Below, in pieces: positions 26,092-34,967 of a stretch of 59,596 nucleotides of DNA. The notes under the pieces are model-generated. The model ran no database searches. It was not told the origin of the DNA and saw nothing but the letters and a program-made list of their open reading frames with translations. Origin of the DNA: CAYTIB01 sp964437725 (GTDB lineage: Bacteria; UBA8248; JACPRG01; G963555815); NCBI GenBank assembly GCA_964437725.1, contig CAYTIB010000055.1:1-59596 (forward strand), written 5' to 3'. Each line of letters starts with the position of its first letter. The stretch's first letter is position 1. A program made the translations under genes and the position numbers.

Positions 26092-26683
26092 ACAGCTCTA
26101 CGACTGGATGCTGTACTGGGCAAAAACACCTTACGGAGATTGGGCACTCGGATTGATCGCATTTGCCGAATCTTCCTTCTTTCCTTTGCCCCCAGATCCT
26201 CTTTTAATCGCATTAGCCCTGGGCGCCCCGGGCAAAGCCCTCTGGTATGCAACCATTTGTTCAGTGGCCTCTGTTGCGGGAGGTGTTCTCGGCTATATGA
26301 TAGGGCGCGGGTTCATGGAGGTTATTGGAAAACGCATCCTCCGATTTTACGGGGCAGAAGGGAAATGGGACTCCATCCAGAATTTGTTCGAGCGATATGA
26401 TGCGTGGGCAGTCGGGATTGCGGGATTTACTCCAATTCCTTACAAAGTTTTCACAATTGCCGCGGGTGCATTCCGAATCAACTTCAAGACCTTTTTGCTT
26501 GCTTCCATTATTGGTCGGGCTGGACGATTCTTCCTCGTGGCAGGTTTGATTTACCTATATGGGGACTCTATACGACTATTTATCGACAAATACTTCAATC
26601 TTCTTTCACTCTCATTTGTGGCACTTTTATTGTTAGGCTTTATCGTCGTCAGATTTGCCCTTAAACGTCACCGAAAGGCATGA
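26084..26683 (+). CDS. DedA/YqaA-family membrane protein
   Basis: 199 residues with about five hydrophobic stretches. SNARE-associated (DedA) domain marks are visible: ESSFFPLPPDPLLIALALG near residue 30, GYMIGRG near 73 and the GFTPIPYKVFTIAAGAFR motif near 113, which is typical of YqaA members. DedA proteins have been linked to flipping of undecaprenyl phosphate or phosphatidylethanolamine. It overlaps the phosphohexomutase end and the guanylyltransferase start (ATGA), and uppP follows, so a role with the lipid carrier for glycan synthesis is likely. Confidence 0.85.
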   Translation: MLRQLYDWMLYWAKTPYGDWALGLIAFAESSFFPLPPDPLLIALALGAPGKALWYATICSVASVAGGVLGYMIGRGFMEVIGKRILRFYGAEGKWDSIQNLFERYDAWAVGIAGFTPIPYKVFTIAAGAFRINFKTFLLASIIGRAGRFFLVAGLIYLYGDSIRLFIDKYFNLLSLSFVALLLLGFIVVRFALKRHRKA

Positions 26684-27786
26684 GTTTAAAACCAATGAAC
26701 CCTGCGGCCTTTGCAGTAATTCTGGCGGGGGGCCTTGGCACAAGGCTATGGCCCCTGAGCCGGAAGCACAAAACGAAACCTTTTCTCAAAATTACTGGCG
26801 ATGAGTCTCTACTAGGTGTGACTTGCAAGCGCTTGCGAGGGGTGATCCCACCGAGACGTACCCTTGTAGTAACAGCTGCTGAAGCCACAGGGATGGTTGC
26901 TGAAAACCTTCCCAGGATTCCCAAGAGCAACATTCTGGCCGAACCGACTGGTAGAAACACTGCCGCAAGCATAGGTTTCGCTGCTATACATGCTCGATCA
27001 CGTAACCCTAAGGCCATCCTCGCCGTTTTTCCAGCCGATCACTACATTGCAGATTTGGGCAAATATAAACAACTACTCCACGCGGCTATCGCGTGGTCCT
27101 GGGAGACGGACGACATCGTCACCTTGGGGATTCCCGCTAATCGACCGGAAACAGGCTATGGTTATCTCCGAATTGGCAAAAAGACAGGGAATACTGACGG
27201 AGTCCCCGTGCGCATGGTCGAAGCCTTTGTTGAAAAGCCCGACCATCGAAAAGCGGTCAGATATATAAAAAGCGGACGCTATGCCTGGAATAGTGGAATC
27301 TTCATCCTCACCGCAGATCGTGTTTTGGGCGAAATTTCTCGGCGATTACCTGCTCTTTACAAAGGACTCATGAAAATAGACCAAGCCTTAGGCTCCAAAA
27401 AGGCAAACCAGATCACCAGAAAGATCTTTCCAAGACTCCCTGCAATTTCAATTGATTATGGTCTGATGGAAGAGGCTGCTGCAGAAGGCCGGGTTGTTTC
27501 CCTCGCCTGCCAAGTCGGGTGGAACGATATTGGGGACTTCAACGCACTGGCCGCGCTGCTCCCACTCTCCTCTGGTGGGGCCATTTCGGCAAAACATCAT
27601 ATCAGCATAAACAGCGAAGGATTAATCGTTTATGCACCCGAAAAACTTGTTGCAACATTGGGCATACGGGACTTAGTCGTAATTAGTGAGGGCAACACTA
27701 TGCTGGTTGTCCCAAAAAAACGGGCCCAGGATGTACGAAAAATCGTCGAATTGCTGCAAAAGAAAAAATTAGAAGAATTCTTATAA
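26680..27786 (+). CDS. manC: Mannose-1-phosphate guanylyltransferase
   Basis: Makes GDP-mannose from mannose-1-phosphate and GTP. 368 residues; the nucleotidyltransferase signature ILAGGLGTRLWPLSR and KPFLKI lie in the first 45 residues, followed by FPADHYI, the EKP motif (FVEKPD) and YAWNSGIFILTA. There is no C-terminal isomerase domain, so it is a monofunctional short form. Starts in the ATGA overlap with the DedA gene. With the mutase at 24.7 kb it forms the last two steps to GDP-mannose. Confidence 0.92.
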   Translation: MSLKPMNPAAFAVILAGGLGTRLWPLSRKHKTKPFLKITGDESLLGVTCKRLRGVIPPRRTLVVTAAEATGMVAENLPRIPKSNILAEPTGRNTAASIGFAAIHARSRNPKAILAVFPADHYIADLGKYKQLLHAAIAWSWETDDIVTLGIPANRPETGYGYLRIGKKTGNTDGVPVRMVEAFVEKPDHRKAVRYIKSGRYAWNSGIFILTADRVLGEISRRLPALYKGLMKIDQALGSKKANQITRKIFPRLPAISIDYGLMEEAAAEGRVVSLACQVGWNDIGDFNALAALLPLSSGGAISAKHHISINSEGLIVYAPEKLVATLGIRDLVVISEGNTMLVVPKKRAQDVRKIVELLQKKKLEEFL

Positions 27787-27825
27787 CAAACTCGGGCAAC
27801 AAACCCCCTTTTGATGGAAAAAACA

Positions 27826-28623
27826 ATGGATTTTCTGAAGGCCTTTCTTCTTGGCCTTATCCAGGGCCTGACGGAATTTCTTCCCGTAAGTAGTTCCGGA
27901 CACCTTGTAGTAACACAAAAGATCCTGGGTTTAGAAGGTCCCATCCTTTTCTTCGACGTAATGCTCCATTTTGGCACACTAATGGCAATCTTCATTGTCT
28001 TCGCGAAAGACATTCGTCTTATTCTGTCCTCCATGATTTCCAGAAACAGGGGCCAACACCGAGCCGCCGCGCGCCTAGGGTGGCTAGCCATCTTAGGAAC
28101 CATCCCTATAGGAATCACGGGGATTTTATTCCAAGATTGGCTCGAGCACGCTTTTGAGTCCATTCCGGTGGTAGGATCTATGTTCATCGTAACGGGTTTT
28201 ATGCTCTTCTCTACACGAAAGTTATGCGGCAAGCGAAAAGAGAATGAGTTACGAGTTCGCGACGCCATATGGGTTGGTATTTGTCAAACTATCGCTCTCC
28301 TTCCTGGGGTATCAAGAAGTGGCATGACAATCGGGGGAGGGCTTTGGTTAGGGATTCGACGCGAGGTAGCTGTACGTCTTTCCTTTATGATGGCAATTCC
28401 AGCTATACTTGGGGCTTTGGTACTCAAGATTTTCGAACTACCAGAACAAACACAGCCTATCGGAATTGGCCCAATGCTAATCGGCACATTGACGTCATTG
28501 TTGGTGGGCCTCGCCGGGTTGAAGTGTTTAATCCGGCTGACTATCTCCGGTAGATTGCACTGGTTTGCTTACTACCTCTGGGCTCTGGGTTTAGTTATGC
28601 TCTTGACCTTTTTTTCTGTCTAG
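27826..28623 (+). CDS. uppP: Undecaprenyl-diphosphatase
   Basis: Membrane enzyme that dephosphorylates undecaprenyl diphosphate so the carrier can be reused in peptidoglycan and polysaccharide synthesis. 265 residues from the ATG at 27826 (in-frame TTG 27811 and ATG 27814 are alternatives; a GGA lies seven bases before 27826). BacA marks: IQGLTEFLPVSSSGHL near residue 13 and LLPGVSRSGMTI near 160, both catalytic. About eight membrane helices. It closes the mutase-DedA-ManC-UppP group. Confidence 0.93.
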   Translation: MDFLKAFLLGLIQGLTEFLPVSSSGHLVVTQKILGLEGPILFFDVMLHFGTLMAIFIVFAKDIRLILSSMISRNRGQHRAAARLGWLAILGTIPIGITGILFQDWLEHAFESIPVVGSMFIVTGFMLFSTRKLCGKRKENELRVRDAIWVGICQTIALLPGVSRSGMTIGGGLWLGIRREVAVRLSFMMAIPAILGALVLKIFELPEQTQPIGIGPMLIGTLTSLLVGLAGLKCLIRLTISGRLHWFAYYLWALGLVMLLTFFSV

Positions 28624-28753
28624 GATCAGGAAAAATCCTTAACCGACTCTGGACGATTCCTCTGGCTCAACCTAACTAGCATGGTTGGTCAGAGCAACAT
28701 TTAGAAAGACGCTTTGCAGTGCTTTTCTTCCCTTTTTCCTAGTTTGCCAAAAC

Positions 28754-29674
28754 ATGACAAAATCCCTGACCGGTTCAAAAAAACAATTCAATAGGGAAAA
28801 ATACTGGAAACTTCTTGTGGTACACGCCCACCCAGACGATGAATGCAGCGGGACAGGGGGGCTTTTATGCAAGAGCGCAATGGCGGGTCACACCACAGTT
28901 CTCGTCAACTGCACCAACGGCGAGATGGGAGAGGCCAAAGACCCCCGGTACCCTCTAAATCCCAGAGAAAATTTAGACGATCGGAAAAAGCTAATTGACC
29001 TTCGCCAACGTGAACAAGCGAAGGCTATTAAGATTTTAAATGTCTCTCATTTCTATGACTTAGGTTATCGTGATTCGGGCATGGACGGATGGGATCAAAA
29101 TCAGGAACCAGGCGCATTCATAAATGCCGACTTAAATGAAGTAGCTCGTCGTATTGTCGGGGTAATTCGAAAACATCAACCGGATGTCGTTGTCACATAT
29201 GACGGAAATGGAGGTTATGGACACCCAGACCATATAATGACTCATCGAGCTACGATAGCAGCAGTAAAAGCCGCAGAGAACCCAAAATATGAAACCGACT
29301 ACGCCCAAAAGCCTTGGCGAGTCCGCAAGCTGTATTATACCGCTTGGGCTCGATCTGATATGCTCCGACTCTGGAGGACACTAAAGTTTTTCGGACGCAA
29401 AACCCCGTTAGACAACCCAGAAATCGATGTTAACAAGATTGGAACACCGGACGGCGAAATCACCACCCGCGTTGACATTCGACAGTTTCTCCGTCAGAAG
29501 CGCAAAGCCCTTTACTCCCACCGAAGTCAGATGGGAGTTTGGGGAATCAAAACGTCCTGGTGGTGGGTCATGGGTCTGGCTGGCCGCTGGTTCTTCAGCC
29601 ATGAATCTTTTGTCTGCGCCCGAACCGATGTCGAAATTCCAGTACCGGAGACGGATCTCTTCTCAGGCTTTTGA
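28754..29674 (+). CDS. PIG-L family zinc deacetylase
   Basis: Zinc amidase of the GlcNAc-PI/MshB/Mca superfamily. About 306 residues from the ATG at 28754; a longer frame to 28685 adds a hydrophobic leader that may be spurious. Zinc motif HAHPDDEC near residue 22 and the second ligand motif GYGHPDHIMTH near 155 are intact. Length and the middle region resemble MshB/Mca-type enzymes acting on N-acetylglucosaminyl thiol precursors or conjugates, but substrate cannot be told from sequence. It stands alone, 130 bp after uppP, and converges with the MDR gene. Confidence 0.82.
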   Translation: MTKSLTGSKKQFNREKYWKLLVVHAHPDDECSGTGGLLCKSAMAGHTTVLVNCTNGEMGEAKDPRYPLNPRENLDDRKKLIDLRQREQAKAIKILNVSHFYDLGYRDSGMDGWDQNQEPGAFINADLNEVARRIVGVIRKHQPDVVVTYDGNGGYGHPDHIMTHRATIAAVKAAENPKYETDYAQKPWRVRKLYYTAWARSDMLRLWRTLKFFGRKTPLDNPEIDVNKIGTPDGEITTRVDIRQFLRQKRKALYSHRSQMGVWGIKTSWWWVMGLAGRWFFSHESFVCARTDVEIPVPETDLFSGF

Positions 29675-29774
29675 GGCGGTGACATCCACCACAAATTAAC
29701 AAGGTGCCATCGGGTTCAACAAAAAAATTACCGATCAGCCAACCAATCCAACAAAAAATAACTAAAATCACAAA

Positions 29775-30815
29775 TTAAAAATCGGGCTTCAAAACCACCT
29801 TACCGAAGTTTTCCCGCTCCTCCAAAACACGGTGGCCCTCAGCAGCATCTTCCAGCGGGATCACACGGTCGATCACAATATCAAACACACCCTGGTCTAG
29901 TAGCTTGTTCAGAGTTCTTGCTTCATTTATCAAACCATAGTTCGATCCTATAATCGAAAGTTCTTTGTGAAACACATGCGCTAGGCTAGTTGAAATGTTA
30001 TAGCCCGATGTTCCCCCACAGGTGGTTAAACGTCCCCCTCGGACCAAACACCGGATACTTTGATCAAAAGTGTCTTCCCCGATGTTATCTACAACCATAT
30101 CAACACCCCGTTTATCAGTTAAACGTTTAATTTCTTCTAACACGTCTTGGTCTCGGTAGTTTATAGCGTGATCGGCTCCGTACTCGAGTGCCTGCTCACA
30201 TTTTTTGTCACTGGAAGAAGTGGCAAAAACCCGAGCACCCGTATGCTTAGCAATCTGCATGGCGGCAATCGAAACCCCCGAACCAGCGGAGTGAACCAGT
30301 ACATCCTCGCCAGGACGCAAATCCCCCCGTGTGATCACCTGATGCCAAGCCGTTACATAGGTCATGCTAAAAGCAGCCGCATCCTCATAGGAAGTGCTAT
30401 CACCAATAGGAAGCCAGTCCTCCGCCAAGGCATTCGTATACTGAGCATATCCTCCCCAAAGGTGAGCCCCATAATATTTTCGTTTCACAGCAAGATTTGT
30501 GTTTCCCGACTGGTAGAACTCGTCCTTATCCTGATCATCAACATGCGTCACAAAAAGAACAACACGATCCCCAACTTTGACGTTCGATACCTCGGAACCC
30601 ACCTCTACAACTTCCCCAGCAACGTCACCACCCAAAATATGCGGAAAGGATTTGAACGGCTTGTAGTCACCCCGTCTGGCCATTACCTCGTACCAATTCA
30701 TAGACGTGGCCCCGACCTTAACTAGGGCGTCTTTGGGTCCTGGTTTAGGGGTTTCAATGTCCCCATAATTCAATACGTCTCGTCCGCCATACTCATTAAA
30801 AAATACCGCTTTCAT
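29775..30815 (-). CDS. Medium-chain dehydrogenase/reductase (quinone oxidoreductase-like)
   Basis: NAD(P)-dependent MDR enzyme, 346 residues from the ATG at 30815. GroES-like N-terminal domain with GGDVAGEVVEVGSEV and KVGDRV near 62-85, then the Rossmann domain with SAGSGVSIAAMQIAKHTGARV near 155. The cysteine-rich structural zinc loop of classical alcohol dehydrogenases is absent. The start codon overlaps the stop of the HEAT-repeat gene (ATGA, 30812-30815), so the two are co-translated. Substrate unknown. Confidence 0.82.
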   Translation of the reverse strand: MKAVFFNEYGGRDVLNYGDIETPKPGPKDALVKVGATSMNWYEVMARRGDYKPFKSFPHILGGDVAGEVVEVGSEVSNVKVGDRVVLFVTHVDDQDKDEFYQSGNTNLAVKRKYYGAHLWGGYAQYTNALAEDWLPIGDSTSYEDAAAFSMTYVTAWHQVITRGDLRPGEDVLVHSAGSGVSIAAMQIAKHTGARVFATSSSDKKCEQALEYGADHAINYRDQDVLEEIKRLTDKRGVDMVVDNIGEDTFDQSIRCLVRGGRLTTCGGTSGYNISTSLAHVFHKELSIIGSNYGLINEARTLNKLLDQGVFDIVIDRVIPLEDAAEGHRVLEERENFGKVVLKPDF

Positions 30816-32200
30816 GGTTTCATATTCTCCCATCGCTCTTTTCTGCAATACCAACTCTCACACGCGGCTTCACAAACCCGTGCAACTTCATCCCCAAGAG
30901 CCTTGGACAGGGCATCTTCGACAATCAACTCCTGTCTCAAATCGCTTGGGAATTCCAAACCAAAAGTTCCCAGAGCGGTTGCTACAGCTTTTCGTACCGA
31001 TGGATCCGTATCTATCAACCTTTCTAGGATAAATTTCAAATGATCCCATTGTCCAGAATGGCCCAAAACTTCAATCGCCCTTCTCCGAACCGTCACATCC
31101 TGATATTGCAAAGCCTCCTCCACACCTTCTAAGGATAAAGGTTCTCGTAAGATCGCTAGTCCGAAGGTCGCATGATAACGGAGCTCCTCATCGCCTTCCG
31201 TGGGCAAGTTTTTCAGGGCTCGTCGGACCTCCATCAGCTCCTCATCTTCCCCGGTTGAAGTTGGTACCATCTTGGTAATCCAGGAAACAAGGGAGACAAC
31301 AACCCGTTTACGAATCAACCGGTTCTCGTCCGTTAGTTCCTTCACTAACAGACTGCCAGCTCCTGCCAATCCTGCTTTTCCCAAACCGTAAATCGCACGG
31401 CTACGGACCTCTATCGAATCGTCACGTAGTAATTGACTCAACGGCTCCACAACATCCGAAAAAGGCAGGCTCCCAAGGGCATAGGCTACCCGCTTCCGCA
31501 CCTTGGGAGAAGCATCGTGAACCGCAGCAGCCAAGGGAGAAACTGCACTAGACATTTGCCAGTCCGCTAGTGCCTCCGCCGCATTCCACCTTTCAGATAC
31601 ATCACCCATACAAAGCCGTTTGCTCAAAGCATCTAAAACATCAGGGCTTGCCATTCCCCCAAGGGCTTCCGCTGCCCGCTTTCGGACTGCAATGCCCAAA
31701 TCACCCAGGGTCTCCACCAGGGCCGGAATAGTCGCCGGGTCTCTCAATAACCCCAGAGCCTCTGCCGCACAACGCCGAACTTTACCCGACGCATCCTTAA
31801 GCCGCTCCACCAGAAGGTCAGTAGACAACAAATCACCACAATTTCCTAATGCAATACAGGCGGCCGCCCGAACGGAAACTTCCGAGTCCTCCAAAAATTT
31901 TCGGAGTTGGACTAGAATGTCTCCATCGGAAAATTCGGATAAAGCGAAAATCGCCTTTTCTCGAAGAGCCGGACTACCTGACTCCGACATCTTGAGAAAA
32001 TATCCCGTGACTGTCGTGTTTCCGATTGCTGAGAGAACTGCAAGGGCTCTCTTTCGTTGGCCTAAATACTCCCCTTCGCAGTAAAGTCGGACGAGCCGGA
32101 ACGATACTTCGTCAACATCATCACTGTCACAAGTCCCTTCCGCAACAATCCGTCTGCCAGCATTCAGAATTTCCCACCCCGGAGGAATTGGGATCACCAA
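30812..32200 (-). CDS. HEAT-repeat (PBS lyase-like) protein
   Basis: 462 residues without signal peptide or membrane segments. From about residue 55 to the end it consists of repeated 30-33-residue helical pairs of the form 'VRxxAAxALG...AxxxLxxxLxDxxxxVR', e.g. VRRCAAEALGLLRDPATI and VRKRVAYALGSLPFSDVV. At least eleven are visible. HEAT/PBS-lyase arrays are protein-binding scaffolds; the partner is unknown. Starts at a TTG (32200) or GTG (32197) behind AAAGGAA. It is translationally coupled to the downstream MDR oxidoreductase, which is the only clue to its job. Confidence 0.85.
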   Translation of the reverse strand: MVIPIPPGWEILNAGRRIVAEGTCDSDDVDEVSFRLVRLYCEGEYLGQRKRALAVLSAIGNTTVTGYFLKMSESGSPALREKAIFALSEFSDGDILVQLRKFLEDSEVSVRAAACIALGNCGDLLSTDLLVERLKDASGKVRRCAAEALGLLRDPATIPALVETLGDLGIAVRKRAAEALGGMASPDVLDALSKRLCMGDVSERWNAAEALADWQMSSAVSPLAAAVHDASPKVRKRVAYALGSLPFSDVVEPLSQLLRDDSIEVRSRAIYGLGKAGLAGAGSLLVKELTDENRLIRKRVVVSLVSWITKMVPTSTGEDEELMEVRRALKNLPTEGDEELRYHATFGLAILREPLSLEGVEEALQYQDVTVRRRAIEVLGHSGQWDHLKFILERLIDTDPSVRKAVATALGTFGLEFPSDLRQELIVEDALSKALGDEVARVCEAACESWYCRKERWENMKP

Positions 32201-32430
32201 ACTTTAGTTTCCTTTTCTGATAAAACTTATTTTTCACCGGACTCAATTGCACGACACAGTGCGACCCACGGGGCGACCAGTCAAGAACATAAGGAGATTG
32301 AAGTGAAACCCGAGTGGTGATTCTTGAAATTGAACCCGAAACTAAACTCCTTGGTAATCACCCAAATACTGACCTTACACCAGAACTTGCCCCTCACATA
32401 TCCTTACGTTATCCGATAGGAGAATAGAAG

Positions 32431-33609
32431 TTACAATCCCAGGCGGTCTGGTAACATAGAAGCAAGTCTCCAATCGGGAACCTCCATTTCGCGACCGGCC
32501 ATTAGTTCCGCTGTCATCTTGGCCGTAATTGGGGCGAGATTAATACCCGAGCCCTCATGGCCAGTGGCGTACCAAAGACCTTCTACAATGGAAGATGGCC
32601 CAACAATGGGATGATGGTCTGGTGTCCAAGGTCTTAAACCGGCAACTTCTCGGACAATATTGGGTTTCCCTAAAGCGGGAAACCATTCCTCAAAAGACTG
32701 CAGCATAGCTACCCGGCCCTCATCGGTTACCTGTTCATCAAATCCTACGAATTCCCGGGTCGTTCCCAGGACACAGTGCCCCGGCGCATGCTGATCCAAT
32801 GTAAAGCTAAACAGAAAGCGAGCCATAGGTTCCTCATGGGTTCTCTCACCAGCAGTCTTATGCAAAACATAGCTGGCACTTTGGAGAAGATGTGGGGAGA
32901 GCACCCCCATTTTTTCGGTATGAAGGAGCTGACCACGGCGAGGCACAACGGGGAGTTGGAGACCCAAATCCTTCGTCAAAAGGGGTGACCAAACACCCGC
33001 AGCAACTACGACAGCGTCAGCTTCGATATCGCCTTTATCCGTGTGCACTCCAACCACCCGACCGCCACGGGTAAGAATCGACTGTACTGGCTCATATTCT
33101 CGTATCTCTCCATCCTGCGAAGCAGCCTGTGAAGCTAGCGCCTTTGCAATCTCCGCCGCATCTACAAGCGACGCTGAGGTATCGAGCAAGGCAGCCTCCA
33201 CTTCCATAGCCAAAGCCGGTGCCCGACGCTTCACTTCCTCCCCGTCTAACATCTCTGGTTTCGCACCCATGGACTTGAGCTTCAAAAATGAATCCTCAAG
33301 GTACTTCAAATGATCTGGGCTTCCTGGAGGCAGTAAAACCATCGAGCCCCGCTCGTCAATGCTAAAACCATCATTTAATTCAAGCTGAAGGCTCTTGTAA
33401 ATCTCCTTCCCGTATATTGCCACAGCCGCACGGTGGTCCGGGGGGCGACTACAAAGAGCAAGGACACCTGTATTCTTTGCAGTGGTAGCTTGAGCAAGTG
33501 CACCGCGCTCCAAAAGTGTTACCCGACGACCATCCCGGGAAAGAAAGTATGCAATCATAGTCCCGATGATGCCACCGCCAATAATGACAACTTGTTTCAG
33601 ATCCTTCAT
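32431..33609 (-). CDS. FAD-dependent oxidoreductase (DAO family), copy 1
   Basis: Amino-acid/amine oxidoreductase of the DadA/ThiO/sarcosine-oxidase type. 392 residues from the ATG at 33609, which has GAGG eight bases upstream. The dinucleotide-binding VVIIGGGIIG is at residues 6-15, ERG ends the second strand, VVAAGVWSP lies near 210 and the C-terminal FAD site GLWYATGHEGSGINLAP near 345. It is a close paralogue of the gene just upstream: same length, more than half the residues identical by eye, same final RLGL. The genes are 10 bp apart. Substrate unknown; possibly a D- or N-methyl amino acid or glycine derivative. Confidence 0.85.
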   Translation of the reverse strand: MKDLKQVVIIGGGIIGTMIAYFLSRDGRRVTLLERGALAQATTAKNTGVLALCSRPPDHRAAVAIYGKEIYKSLQLELNDGFSIDERGSMVLLPPGSPDHLKYLEDSFLKLKSMGAKPEMLDGEEVKRRAPALAMEVEAALLDTSASLVDAAEIAKALASQAASQDGEIREYEPVQSILTRGGRVVGVHTDKGDIEADAVVVAAGVWSPLLTKDLGLQLPVVPRRGQLLHTEKMGVLSPHLLQSASYVLHKTAGERTHEEPMARFLFSFTLDQHAPGHCVLGTTREFVGFDEQVTDEGRVAMLQSFEEWFPALGKPNIVREVAGLRPWTPDHHPIVGPSSIVEGLWYATGHEGSGINLAPITAKMTAELMAGREMEVPDWRLASMLPDRLGL

Positions 33610-33619
33610 GGGGCGCGCC

Positions 33620-34798
33620 TCATAACCCGAGACGTTCTGGCAGAAGGATAGAGGTGTCCAAACCGGGTATTCCAAGATCCTGACCTGTCATTTGCGAACA
33701 GATCAATTTTGCTGTAACGGGAGCATGGTTGATACCATCGCCTTCATGGCCGGTGGCATACCACAACCCTTGAAGCTTAGAAGAAGGTCCAATGATCGGA
33801 TAGTGATCAGGCATCCAAGGACGAAGTCCCCCCACCTCTCGAGCAATGCGGAGCTTAGATACATCAGGAAACCATTCTTTTGTGCCGTCTTGTATAGCTT
33901 TTCTTCCTTCAGATGTTAGGCGTTCGTCGTAACCTGCAAACTCCCGCGTTGAACCAAGCACACAATGCCCATCACCGTGTTGTTGGAGAGTATAGCTAAA
34001 CCGAAACCGGGGCATTGCCTCTTCGTCGGATCGCTCTCCTGCTGTTTTATCAAGGACATAGGTAGCACTTTGGATGAGATGGGGTGAGACCATCTCTACT
34101 TTTTCCGTGTGTAAAAGTTGCCCTCGCCTAGGAACAACCGGAACTTTAAGACCCAAGGCTTCGGTGAGAAATGGCGACCAAATCCCAGCCGCAACGATGA
34201 CGGCATCCGCCTCAATTTTTCCATTTTCTGTCTTAACACCGGTCACCCGATCTCCGTCTGTCACGATAGACTTTACAGGCTCATGCTCACGGACTTCCGC
34301 ACCCCGGGATACTGCGTCAGAAAGCATGGCTTTTGAGATGAGTACAGCATCCACCAAAGCACCCGATGGATCCAACAAGCCCGCCTCGACTTCGACACCC
34401 AGTCCCGCAACACGTCGCTTCACCTCCGCCCCGTCCAGTATCTCTGCTTCAGCTCCGAAGGACTGAATACCTCGACAATTTTCTTCCAAAAACTCTAGCC
34501 CCGCATGACTTCCCTTGGCCAAAACCACGAGTGTACCCTTACGATCGATATAAAATGCATCATCCATCTCGACCTTCAACGCCTCATAAATCATACGTCC
34601 ATAAAAAGCCATTACCGCCCGCGCATCCGCCGGGCGGCTAACTAGTGCTAAAACGCCCGTATTTTTGGAAGTGGTACCGAGGCCAATCGTGTCACGTTCA
34701 ACAAGCGTGACCTTTTGCCCCTCCCTGGCCAAAAAGCATGCTAGGGTCGTCCCGATAATACCGCCGCCGATGATTATGACTCGATTCCCACTGGGCAC
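33620..34798 (-). CDS. FAD-dependent oxidoreductase (DAO family), copy 2
   Basis: Paralogue of the preceding entry. The GTG at 34798 is the best start because GGAGGA (34806-34811 on the other strand) lies seven bases upstream; this gives 392 residues, the same as copy 1, and MPSGNRVIIIGGGIIG as N-terminus. An upstream TTG (34834) would add 12 charged residues. FAD motif, VIVAAGIWSP near 210, PVVPRRGQLLHTEK near 228 and GLWYATGHEGDGINHAP near 345 are conserved with copy 1. Most differences are in the middle, substrate-facing domain, so the two may act on different substrates or as subunits. Confidence 0.85.
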   Translation of the reverse strand: MPSGNRVIIIGGGIIGTTLACFLAREGQKVTLVERDTIGLGTTSKNTGVLALVSRPADARAVMAFYGRMIYEALKVEMDDAFYIDRKGTLVVLAKGSHAGLEFLEENCRGIQSFGAEAEILDGAEVKRRVAGLGVEVEAGLLDPSGALVDAVLISKAMLSDAVSRGAEVREHEPVKSIVTDGDRVTGVKTENGKIEADAVIVAAGIWSPFLTEALGLKVPVVPRRGQLLHTEKVEMVSPHLIQSATYVLDKTAGERSDEEAMPRFRFSYTLQQHGDGHCVLGSTREFAGYDERLTSEGRKAIQDGTKEWFPDVSKLRIAREVGGLRPWMPDHYPIIGPSSKLQGLWYATGHEGDGINHAPVTAKLICSQMTGQDLGIPGLDTSILLPERLGL

Positions 34799-34967
34799 CT
34801 GAATTTCCTCCACTCTCTTATGTAATCTAATCACCTTTCAGGGAGGACACAGAAATTCCTCCTTGACTCTACTTCTGCCGAAAGCTCTAATTAACTGAGT
34901 TTGTGGGCGACACGAAGGGGTTTCCCCACGCATCGCCTGGTCCCCAACTGAAACAGGAAGGGGAAAG

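Noticed and set aside
32431..34834. The two FAD genes as one gene split by a frameshift
   Set aside because: Each has its own start, ribosome-binding site, full FAD motif and identical C-terminus; they align with each other along the full length.
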